Below, in pieces: positions 6,293 to 13,175 of a stretch of DNA of 15,920 bases. The translations under genes were made by a program, and so were the position numbers. This stretch comes from DASVLX01 sp035552275. Its GTDB lineage: Bacteria > Actinomycetota > Actinomycetes > Mycobacteriales > Pseudonocardiaceae. A model generated the notes under the pieces. It did not search any database, was not told where the DNA came from, and saw only the letters and a program-made list of their open reading frames with translations. Within the stretch, counting starts at the first letter, position 1; each line of letters starts with the position of its first letter. The stretch spans positions 1-15,920 of the forward strand of contig DASZLR010000280.1 in the NCBI GenBank assembly GCA_035552275.1. The letters run 5' to 3'.

Positions 6293-7576
6293 ATGCGAAT
6301 CGGCGAGCAACCCGCACCGGCGCGGCCGGACAATCGAATTCGGCCGCTCGGCGCGCTGGAAACCTATCTGGCAGACATGCACACCGGCCAACTGGGTGCG
6401 ACCCAGTTTGTCTGTACCGCCGAGTTGGCCGGCGGGCTGGACGAATCCGCCGCCGACCGCGCGCTGCGCGCGCTGACCAACCGGCATCCGCTGCTGCGCA
6501 CCGAGTTGCACCGGCAGGACGGCTGCTGGTGGTACGTGCCGACCGACCTGCCGCCGCCCTGGTCCATCGTGTCCGCATCGGACTCCTTCGAAGGGCTGGT
6601 GCTGGCCGGCGAGCGGATCAACCGGCCGGTGGCCGGGCCTGGACCGTTGTGGGAGGCCACCGTGCTGGTCGATCGCAGGCACGAACTGTCCACATTGGTC
6701 TTCGCGGCGCACCATGCGATCACCGACGGGGTGTCCATGTTGACCCTCGCGCAGCAGTTCGTGGACACGCACAATCGGGTCGCCACCGGGCTCCCCCTGA
6801 ATCAGCCGGCGTTTCCGCGCCGCGCGCCGATCGAGCGGCTGCTGCCACCCGTCGCCCGGGCCACCCCGCCGGCACGTTGCACCGCCGAGGAGTTCGTGCC
6901 CGGCTGGGCCGTGGAACGTGCCGCACCGGTGGCGCAGCGGCGGATCAGAACGCTGTGGCACACCATGGGACCGGCGGACACCGCGGCGCTGCTGTCCCGG
7001 TGCCGCGCAGAGGGAGTCACGGTGAACTCGGCCATCGTGGCCGCGCTGGCGGTGGCCGCCCAGCGGTTGCCCACCAGCCGGGACGCGCTGTCCTGCCTGA
7101 TTCCGATCAGCGTGCGCGACCAGACCAAACCGTTGGTGAGCGCGCTGGAGAACGGATGTTTCATCACCGAGGTGTCGCTGACGCTGGGGCCGGCCGATCT
7201 GGCGGTGCCCGGCTGGGACCGGGCGCGGTCGATCCGGGAGCGCTACCTGCGGCTGCGGGCCGCGGCGCTGGCCGCGCCCACCGACTTCGAGCACTGGCCG
7301 GCCAACGAGCAGCCGGACGGGCCGACCTTCCGACGCGGTTCGCTGGTCACCAACTTGGGCCGGGGCGTGCCGGCGACCAGTGGCGGCCCGCTGCGACTGA
7401 CGTCCTTCCGGTTCGTGGTGTCCCCGCGACACGGGGTCTACGCGGTGTCCATCTCGGTCGCCACCGTGGCCGGCCGGATGGTGCTCGGCCTGAGTTCGGC
7501 CGACCCATTGCTCGGGGACTCGTCCGCCGCCGCCTTCGCGCAGGCGTTCACCGCCGAGTTGGACCCACCACGGTGA
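6293..7576 (+). CDS. Stand-alone condensation-domain/PapA-like acyltransferase
   Basis: 427 residues of the CoA-acyltransferase/condensation-domain superfamily. The catalytic HHxxxDG motif is present as HHAITDG (140-146), with His141 the likely base. The N-terminal RPLGALETYLADMH and the later SVRDQTK and VSPRHGVYAVSIS segments fit the two-lobed fold. Its length is like PapA5-type phthiocerol dimycocerosyl transferases and free C domains, and no carrier or adenylation domain is attached. It would join an acyl thioester to an alcohol or amine. ATG 6293 was chosen because the family homology begins right after it and GAGG lies upstream; a GTG at 6242 in frame is an alternative. It is the only plus-strand gene between two minus-strand operons and overlaps the formyltransferase gene tail-to-tail by 29 bases. 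Likely role: assembly of the final molecule (inference). Confidence 0.85.
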   Translation: MRIGEQPAPARPDNRIRPLGALETYLADMHTGQLGATQFVCTAELAGGLDESAADRALRALTNRHPLLRTELHRQDGCWWYVPTDLPPPWSIVSASDSFEGLVLAGERINRPVAGPGPLWEATVLVDRRHELSTLVFAAHHAITDGVSMLTLAQQFVDTHNRVATGLPLNQPAFPRRAPIERLLPPVARATPPARCTAEEFVPGWAVERAAPVAQRRIRTLWHTMGPADTAALLSRCRAEGVTVNSAIVAALAVAAQRLPTSRDALSCLIPISVRDQTKPLVSALENGCFITEVSLTLGPADLAVPGWDRARSIRERYLRLRAAALAAPTDFEHWPANEQPDGPTFRRGSLVTNLGRGVPATSGGPLRLTSFRFVVSPRHGVYAVSISVATVAGRMVLGLSSADPLLGDSSAAAFAQAFTAELDPPR

Positions 7577-8207
7577 GATCGCGGGCCAACGGCGGCACGG
7601 ACATCGCCGGTTCCCAGGTGGCCAGCGACTCGTCCTGCGGCTCCTCGATCCGCACGCCGTTGGCCAGGTCGTCGGCCACCCGCAGCAGCAGCCGCACCCC
7701 TAGCGGGGCCAGCAGATCCCGCCACAGGCCGCGCGCGGTCACGGTCGGCGGCACCAGCACGTGTTCCTGCGCGGCGACCGGGCCGGCGTCCACCCGGTCG
7801 GTCAGGTGGTAGACGGTGCCGCCGGTGACACGGTCGCGGTCCCGGACGGTCCAGCGCACCGCGTCCCGGCCGCGATGCAGCGGCAGCAGGCTGGGGTGGT
7901 AGCCGATCGCCGCCACCCTGGCCCGCCGCCGCGCGGCCGCGCCGATGAAGGCGTGCGCGTGCGCGGCCACGATCAGTTCAGTGTCTTCGGGCACCTCGTC
8001 CGGCCGCAATACGGTGGAGTCGGTCCAGTTCGCCGCCGCCCGGTGCGCCCAGGCGCGCAGCCGGTCCCAGGATCGTGGATCCTCCTTGTCGTTGTGCCCG
8101 TCGCGCAGCCGCGGGGAGGCCGCGCCGAGCACCCGATGACCGGCGACGGTGAGCTCCCCGGCCACCTGTGCCGCGAAAAAACCCTGCCCCACAAGGAAAA
8201 TTCGCAC
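7548..8207 (-). CDS. Formyltransferase-fold protein (methionyl-tRNA formyltransferase-like)
   Basis: 219 residues resembling the N10-formyltetrahydrofolate-dependent formyltransferase domain. It starts IFLVGQGFFAAQVAGEL, followed by GYHPSLLPLHRGRDA (102-116) and VDAGPVAAQE (139-148). In the classic catalytic triad Asn-x-His...Asp (E. coli ArnA 102/104/140), the His (104) and Asp (140) are kept but the Asn is replaced by Gly102. I recall a subgroup with the same GYHPSLLP form, so this is probably not random decay. The protein is short, lacking the C-terminal tRNA-binding domain, so a small-molecule amine is a likelier acceptor. GTG 8207 was chosen because GGAGG lies just before it, 11 bases after the dehydratase-SDR stop. 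It is the last gene of the fluorinase operon. N-formylation of the product is possible; the altered residue leaves the activity open. Confidence 0.8.
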   Translation of the reverse strand: MRIFLVGQGFFAAQVAGELTVAGHRVLGAASPRLRDGHNDKEDPRSWDRLRAWAHRAAANWTDSTVLRPDEVPEDTELIVAAHAHAFIGAAARRRARVAAIGYHPSLLPLHRGRDAVRWTVRDRDRVTGGTVYHLTDRVDAGPVAAQEHVLVPPTVTARGLWRDLLAPLGVRLLLRVADDLANGVRIEEPQDESLATWEPAMSVPPLARDLTVVGPTRR

Positions 8208-8218
8208 GATACCTCCGA

Positions 8219-10675
8219 TCACTGCGCGAGGTAGCCACCATCCACCGGCAGCACAGCGCCGGTGATGAACGACGCCTCGGCGCTGGCCAGGAACGCGATC
8301 GCGGCGGCCACTTCGGACGGTTCGCCGAGCCGGCCGAGCGGATGCCGGCGCTGGATCTCGGCGAGGTATTCCGCACCGCCCGGCTCGTCCGGCAGCCGGC
8401 GCACCCGCGCGGTGCGGATGGTGCCGGGGGCGACCGCGTTCACCCTGATCCCGGTCTCGGCCCACTCCACTGCCAGATGCTTGGTCAGCCCGGTGGCCAC
8501 GAACTTGGCCGGGCCGTAGGTGGCCTGGCCCTTCTGCCCGGCCAGCCCGGAAATCGAGGACACGCACACGATCGCGCCGCCGCCGGTCCGCCGCATCTGC
8601 TCGATGGCGTACTTGCAGGTCAGGAACATACCCTTGCCGTCGACGTCCATCACCGCGTCCCAGTCCTGCTCGGTGGCGCTGACCGCGTCGACCATCGGGA
8701 TCACGCCGGCGTTGGCCACCAGCACATCGATGCGGCCGTACCGGCGCACCGCGGCCTCGATCATCGCCCGCGCGTCCGCCGCCCGGGACACGTCGCCCAC
8801 CATCGGCTCGATATCACCGTCCTTTTCGGACACATGGTGGCACAGGTCGGCGACGCCCGCGGCGTCCAGGTCGGCGGCGATCAGCCGGGCGCCCTCCCGG
8901 GCGAACAGCTCCGCAGTGGCCCGGCCGATCCCGGCCGCCGCGCCGGTGATCACACAGGACAGTCCGGCAAGCCGGCCCAGGGGCCGGCCGGGCAGCACGA
9001 TCGCGCCGTCCGCGGCCGAGCCCACCATCCCCCGGTACTTGGCCATCACCCCGCCGCGATACCCGGTCTCCGGTGGCTGCCAGTCGCGCAGCCGGGCGCG
9101 CAACTCGGCATCGCCCAGCCGGACCCGCAGCGACCGGCCCGGCACGTCCAACTCGATCACATCGCCGTCGGCGAGCGCTGCGAGCGCGCCGCCGACCGCG
9201 GCTTCCGGGGCCACGTGGCCGGCCATCAGACCCCGGGTGGCTCCGGAGAACCGGCCATCGGTGACCAACGCGACCGACGCGCCCAGTCCCCGGCCGACCA
9301 ACGCCGCAGTCACGCCGAGCATCTCCCGCATCCCCGGCCCGCCGCGCGGCCCCTCGTACCGGATCACCACCACGTCACCTGCGTTGATCCGGCCGGACTG
9401 GACCGCGGTCATGGCCGTGTCCTCGGAGTCGAACACCCGCGCCGGGCCGGTATGCGTCAACCGGCTCAGCCCGGCGATCTTGACCACGCAGCCGTCCGGC
9501 GCGAGATTGCCCCGCAGCACCACCAAACCGCCCTGCTCATGCAGTGGCGCGGCAACACTGACCACGACATCCTGCCCGGCCAGCTCGACCGGCTGCGCCG
9601 ACTCGTCCTTGGCCTCGGCGCCGATGGTCCGACCGGTCACGGTCACCGGCCGGTCGTCCAGCAGCCCGGCGGCCAGCAACCGCTGCGCGATCAGCCGGCT
9701 GCCGCCGACCCGGTCCAGGTCCACCGCGGTGTACCGGCCGTGCGGCATCAGGTCGGCGATCACCGGGGTGCGCGCGCTGACCTCGTCGAAATCGGCCAGT
9801 GCCAGCGGAACTCCGGCCTCCCGGGCGATGGCCAGCAGGTGCAGAACCAGGTTGGTGGAACCGGCGGTGGCCGCGCCGGCAGTGATCGCGTTCCGGAACG
9901 CGGCCGGGGTGAGGATCTGGCTCGGCCGGATGTCCTCGCGCAGCGCGCGCAGCGCAAGTTCCCCGGCGGCGAACGCGACCTGTTCCTTGCGTGGATCGAG
10001 GGCCGGTGGACCGGCCGAGCCGAGCGGGGACAGGCCGAGGAACTCCAGGGCCATGGCCATGGTGTTCGCGGTGTACTGGCCGCCGCAGGCGCCCGCGCCC
10101 GGGCAGGCCCGCTCTTCCAGCCCGCGCAGCTCGGCATCGGTCATTCGGCCACCGGCGTGCGCGCCGACCGCCTCGAACACCGAGGCCACGGTGACCTGTT
10201 CGGACTGCCACCGTCCCGGCATGGTCGATCCCGAGTAGATGATCGGACCGGGGATGTCCAGCCGGGTGTGCGCGAGCGCGGCGGCCGGAATCGTCTTGTC
10301 GCAGCCGACGATGCTGACCAGGGCGTCGAACATGTGGCCCAGCGCGACAAGTTCGATGGAGTCGGCGATCACCTCGCGGCTGACCAGCGAGGTCTTCATG
10401 CCCTCGCTGCCCATAGTGGCCACGTCCGAGATGGCGATGGTGTTCAGCTCCATCGGCGTGCCGCCGGCCGCGCGCACGCCGCGTTGCACGGCCTCGGCCA
10501 GCCGCCGGTGGGTGAAGTTGCACGGCATGGTGCCGATCCACGAGTGCGCGACTCCGACAATCGGCTTCGCCAGGTCCTCCGGGGTGTATCCGATGGCCCT
10601 AAGGTGCGCCCGCATCGGGGCGCGATCCCGCCCGCTGAACAGGCTGGCTCCGGCCGGCCGGGGTGGCGTCCGCAT
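8219..10675 (-). CDS. Dihydroxyacid dehydratase-SDR dehydrogenase fusion
   Basis: 818 residues in one uninterrupted frame. Residues 1 to about 560 are an IlvD/Edd-family dehydratase: TMPCN (Cys52), GCDKTIP (Cys125, with Lys126 the likely carbamylated Mg ligand) and GACGGQYTANTM (Cys197) supply the Fe-S ligands, and DGRFSGATRG (473-482) carries the catalytic Ser477. The usual CxGM is CGGQ here. Residues about 570-818 are a classical SDR: TGAAAGIG (577-584), NAG (655-657), Ser706 or Ser707, and YGPAK (Tyr720, Lys724). The start ATG 10675 has GGAGGA just upstream; it begins 77 bases inside the antiporter gene. In salinosporamide biosynthesis, separate SDR SalM and dehydratase SalH oxidise and dehydrate 5-chlororibose derivatives. 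This fusion would do the same two steps on the fluoro analogue, the C-terminal domain acting first (inference). Confidence 0.93.
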   Translation of the reverse strand: MRTPPRPAGASLFSGRDRAPMRAHLRAIGYTPEDLAKPIVGVAHSWIGTMPCNFTHRRLAEAVQRGVRAAGGTPMELNTIAISDVATMGSEGMKTSLVSREVIADSIELVALGHMFDALVSIVGCDKTIPAAALAHTRLDIPGPIIYSGSTMPGRWQSEQVTVASVFEAVGAHAGGRMTDAELRGLEERACPGAGACGGQYTANTMAMALEFLGLSPLGSAGPPALDPRKEQVAFAAGELALRALREDIRPSQILTPAAFRNAITAGAATAGSTNLVLHLLAIAREAGVPLALADFDEVSARTPVIADLMPHGRYTAVDLDRVGGSRLIAQRLLAAGLLDDRPVTVTGRTIGAEAKDESAQPVELAGQDVVVSVAAPLHEQGGLVVLRGNLAPDGCVVKIAGLSRLTHTGPARVFDSEDTAMTAVQSGRINAGDVVVIRYEGPRGGPGMREMLGVTAALVGRGLGASVALVTDGRFSGATRGLMAGHVAPEAAVGGALAALADGDVIELDVPGRSLRVRLGDAELRARLRDWQPPETGYRGGVMAKYRGMVGSAADGAIVLPGRPLGRLAGLSCVITGAAAGIGRATAELFAREGARLIAADLDAAGVADLCHHVSEKDGDIEPMVGDVSRAADARAMIEAAVRRYGRIDVLVANAGVIPMVDAVSATEQDWDAVMDVDGKGMFLTCKYAIEQMRRTGGGAIVCVSSISGLAGQKGQATYGPAKFVATGLTKHLAVEWAETGIRVNAVAPGTIRTARVRRLPDEPGGAEYLAEIQRRHPLGRLGEPSEVAAAIAFLASAEASFITGAVLPVDGGYLAQ

Positions 10676-11999
10676 GGTCTCCTCCGCTCTGAGCGGCAGC
10701 CAGTTCGGGCACGAAGGCGTGTTGCAGCCACAGGCCCGCGAACTGCGAGGTCACGATCGAAAGCACGACAAGGGTGGTGAAGAAGTCCTCGTTGATCACG
10801 CCGGCGGACAGCGTCACCGTGGCCAGCACGATGCCGGGACCGCCCCGGGCGTTGAGCGCGACGGCGAGATGCGTGGATTCCCGGTTGGACTCGCCGGCCA
10901 GCCGGGCGCCCAGCCAGACGCTGACCGCCTTGGCCACGCAGCCCAGCACCAGGAAACCCATGAAGAACAACACCGGAAAGTGGTGCACCAGATCCAGTTG
11001 CACGCCGACGACGGCGAAGTAGAGCGGGACGAACAGGGCCAGCGAGAACCGCTTGATCGCGTCCCAGGACCGCTCGGCTTCGGCCCAGCGCGCCTTGTCG
11101 GCGCACCGGTTGTCGGCGCCCGCCGCGGACGCCCCGGCCAGCACGGCGCCGAAGATCGGGTTGATACCGAGGAAAATGCAGGCCAGCACGAGCAGCAGCA
11201 GGAATATCAGCCGGAACGCGGCCGGGCTGCGCCGCTCGATCAGGTTGAGCCGGCTGTTGGCCAGGGCCGCGAAGATCGGCCGGCCCAACGGCATGAACAC
11301 ACCGAGGAACACCAGGCTGGCCAGCACGTAGTACAGCGTTGTCGCGGTGGTCGATGGGTTGTGGAACAGCGACCAGAGGCCGAACACCGCGCCGGAGGAG
11401 GACCCGGCCAGGCCGAGGATCACCGCCACCGCCACGTAGAGCACGACATCCTCGAGCACCGCGACGGACAGCGTGACCCGGGCGAACCGGGTGTGCAGAA
11501 TTCCGAGGTCCAGCATGATCCGGGAGATGACCGGAATACTGGTGACCGCGACGCCCATGCCGAACACCAGCGCGAACGTGGTCCGGTTGCCGTGCGCGCC
11601 GACGAACCCGGTGTAGTTGACCAGCTGGGCGGCGGCCAGCCCACCGGCCAGTGGCAGCGCCAGCCCGGTCAGGGTCACGGTGAGCACCGTGCGCTGCGGG
11701 CCGGTCGACCGGTAGGCCAGCACTTCCCGGCCGGACAGGAACATCAGCAGCAGCAGGCCGAGTTCGCTCAGCACGCCCAGCCCGGCGCCGGCCGCGCCGG
11801 TCCCGGGCAGCAGCGCGGCCTGCGCGCGCGGCGCGACGAGCCCCAGCACGGTCGGGCCGAGCAGCAGGCCGCCCAGGATCTCGCCGATCACGCGGGGCTG
11901 CCGCAGCAACGCGAACGCGCTGCCCAGCACATGCGCCAGCACCAGCAGCAGCGCCACCGCCAGGAAGAAATGGGCCAGGTCCGCGGAATGAAGCGACAT
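10599..11999 (-). CDS. CPA2-family cation/proton antiporter
   Basis: 466-residue integral membrane protein with about a dozen hydrophobic stretches between residues 5 and 425. CPA2 signatures are visible: RQPRVIGEILGGLLLGPTVL (33-52), TSIPVISRIMLDLGIL (153-168) followed by LEDVV (182-186) at the ion-binding acidic pair, and NARGGPGIVLATVTLSAGVI (383-402). A hydrophilic tail follows. ATG 11999 was chosen over upstream frame because AAGGAGG precedes it and the protein then begins at the first helix. The S. cattleya fluorometabolite cluster also has a Na+/H+ antiporter gene (flH, from memory), so this is probably its functional counterpart. It may handle pH or ion balance linked to fluoride, or product export. 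No direct evidence of fluoride transport is visible. It lies 64 bases after the fluorinase and overlaps the next gene by 77 bases. Confidence 0.92.
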   Translation of the reverse strand: MSLHSADLAHFFLAVALLLVLAHVLGSAFALLRQPRVIGEILGGLLLGPTVLGLVAPRAQAALLPGTGAAGAGLGVLSELGLLLLMFLSGREVLAYRSTGPQRTVLTVTLTGLALPLAGGLAAAQLVNYTGFVGAHGNRTTFALVFGMGVAVTSIPVISRIMLDLGILHTRFARVTLSVAVLEDVVLYVAVAVILGLAGSSSGAVFGLWSLFHNPSTTATTLYYVLASLVFLGVFMPLGRPIFAALANSRLNLIERRSPAAFRLIFLLLLVLACIFLGINPIFGAVLAGASAAGADNRCADKARWAEAERSWDAIKRFSLALFVPLYFAVVGVQLDLVHHFPVLFFMGFLVLGCVAKAVSVWLGARLAGESNRESTHLAVALNARGGPGIVLATVTLSAGVINEDFFTTLVVLSIVTSQFAGLWLQHAFVPELAAAQSGGDHADATPAGRSQPVQRAGSRPDAGAP

Positions 12000-12018
12000 G
12001 GGACGCAACCTCCTTCGG

Positions 12019-12045
12019 GGTGGCCGTGCGAGGCGCACGGCCACC
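12019..12045 (-). promoter_or_regulatory. Strong intercistronic stem-loop between fluorinase and antiporter
   Basis: A perfect 12-base inverted repeat, arms 12019-12030 and 12034-12045, with a 3-base loop, almost all G/C. It lies between the fluorinase stop (12064) and the antiporter ribosome site (12009-12015), leaving only three bases between stem and Shine-Dalgarno. No T-run follows. It could partly terminate transcription, protect the 3' end of fluorinase mRNA, or limit antiporter translation, each favouring more fluorinase than downstream products. The hairpin itself is certain from the sequence; its effect is inferred. Confidence 0.75.
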
Positions 12046-12063
12046 ACCGTTGGTTGGGATCGC

Positions 12064-12966
12064 TCAGCCGACCTTGACCCGGACCGAAAGGCCGGGGGTG
12101 ATGTTGTAGGGGTAGGCCAGGCTGGCCGCGTTCCGGGCCACCGCCAGGTAACCGCGGCTGGACAGGTAGGCAACCGGGGTGCCGACCGGACCGGCATCCG
12201 CGAACGTCTCGCTCAGCGGCAGGTCGAAGGGCAGCACATCGTCCAGCACGATGCGCAGCTTGCTGCCGTAGCCGACGCCCACCTTTTCCAGGTCGGCGCG
12301 GTGGATGTTGGTCCACACGTTGCCGAACGGGTGGTCGATGTTGGTGATCACGCCGACCAGGTCGCCGTCGGGCTGCGCGGCCGGCCTGGGCCGCTCGAAC
12401 CGGACGATCTCGTCGTCGGCGAGTTTGCGCCCGACCTTGTCCAACGGGAAGCCGGCGGCCAGGTGCGCGGACGGAATCGCGACCATCTCCCGGCTGTAGA
12501 AGGTCGGTTCCGGCTGTTCCGGGATCACCTCGGTGGAGGCCACCTCGTACGCCTCGATGTACCCGTGCTCCTCGATGACCGAGGTGAGCAGGCCATTGTT
12601 GGGCGCGATGTAGATATAGGACCCCTCCGCCCGGGGGAAACCCGCGCCGGAGCCGGCCCACTGGCCGCGGGCGCCGCCCCGGGCGGCCTGCTTGATTCGC
12701 AGGGCGACCGAGCGGGCCGTGGTGCCGGTGGCCGGGTAGGTGGTGGTGGCGAAAACCGTGCCCTCCGGGAAGAACCGGGGCAGGTCGACGATGTACCGTG
12801 CGCCCTCGACGACGTCCCAGGGCGTCATCGTGTGGCACACGTCGACGATGGTCACGTCCGGGCAGATGCTCAACATGAGCCCCTTGCACTGCGCGACCGA
12901 GTCGTCGGTGATTCCGAGATCGCTCATAAAAGCGATGATGGGACGCTTGCCGTTACCAGTGGCCAT
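12064..12966 (-). CDS. flA: Fluorinase (5'-fluoro-5'-deoxyadenosine synthase)
   Basis: 300 residues. Catalyses SN2 attack of fluoride on SAM, giving 5'-fluoro-5'-deoxyadenosine and L-methionine. Residues known from the S. cattleya FlA structure are all present: Asp16, Trp50, Tyr77, Thr80, Phe156 and Ser158, then, shifted by +1, Asp211, Phe214, Asn216, Trp218, Ser270, Arg271, Arg278 and Ala280. The loop around residues 93-115, containing GGARGQWAGSGAGF, is the insertion that fluorinases have and that chlorinase SalL and DUF62 SAM hydrolases lack. Ser158, replaced by Gly in SalL, is kept. From memory, details such as VAYLSSRGYLA and the VKVG end look closer to Nocardia brasiliensis FlA2 than to S. 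cattleya FlA. The start ATG 12966 has GGGAG upstream. It heads the antiporter/dehydratase-SDR/formyltransferase operon. No fluorinase accessory phosphorylase is in the window. Confidence 0.97.
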   Translation of the reverse strand: MATGNGKRPIIAFMSDLGITDDSVAQCKGLMLSICPDVTIVDVCHTMTPWDVVEGARYIVDLPRFFPEGTVFATTTYPATGTTARSVALRIKQAARGGARGQWAGSGAGFPRAEGSYIYIAPNNGLLTSVIEEHGYIEAYEVASTEVIPEQPEPTFYSREMVAIPSAHLAAGFPLDKVGRKLADDEIVRFERPRPAAQPDGDLVGVITNIDHPFGNVWTNIHRADLEKVGVGYGSKLRIVLDDVLPFDLPLSETFADAGPVGTPVAYLSSRGYLAVARNAASLAYPYNITPGLSVRVKVG

Positions 12967-13175
12967 CAGAACACTCCCAAGCGATTATTATCGAAATAAG
13001 AAAACTGGGCTCACCACATCGGACAGTAATCAGGTCGTTTTCCCCGCCGCAAGGGCCTGCGGTTTTCCCCGGTCAAGACGGGCACTACGGCGCAGCGCGG
13101 CAAGCGGATGGTAACAATGCCGATTGTTCCGTTCAGCGAATATTCCGAACGGCCCGTGGCCGCCAGAATCGGATC
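12967..13175. promoter_or_regulatory. Divergent promoter region of fluorinase and phosphoesterase genes
   Basis: A 209-base gap between two outward-facing genes. Just upstream of the fluorinase is an A/T-rich patch with the small dyad CGAT (12982-12985) / ATCG (12990-12993); on the minus strand it reads GATAATAAT and could hold a -10 element, but no good -35 was found. GTTTTCCCCG occurs twice, at 13037-13046 and 13062-13071, 25 bases apart. Near the phosphoesterase start lie CCGTTC (13129-13134) and GAACGG (13147-13152), a 6-base inverted repeat around an A/T core. These are candidate operators; no regulator gene is in the window. Confidence 0.5.

Noticed and set aside
8168..10780. Very long plus-strand open frame (870 codons) over the dehydratase-SDR gene
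   Set aside because: Its product is low-complexity, rich in Arg, Gly, Pro and His, with no domain. It is the GC-bias shadow of the well-conserved minus-strand gene.
10000..12197. Plus-strand and alternative-frame open frames over the antiporter, including one extending to 12197 on the minus strand
   Set aside because: Gln/His/Arg-rich shadow translations. The upstream minus-strand extension runs into the fluorinase gene, and ATG 11999 has a strong AAGGAGG.
12064..12966. SAM chlorinase (SalL) or DUF62 SAM hydrolase
   Set aside because: The fluorinase-specific loop and Ser158 are present; SalL and the hydrolases lack the loop, and SalL has Gly at the serine position.
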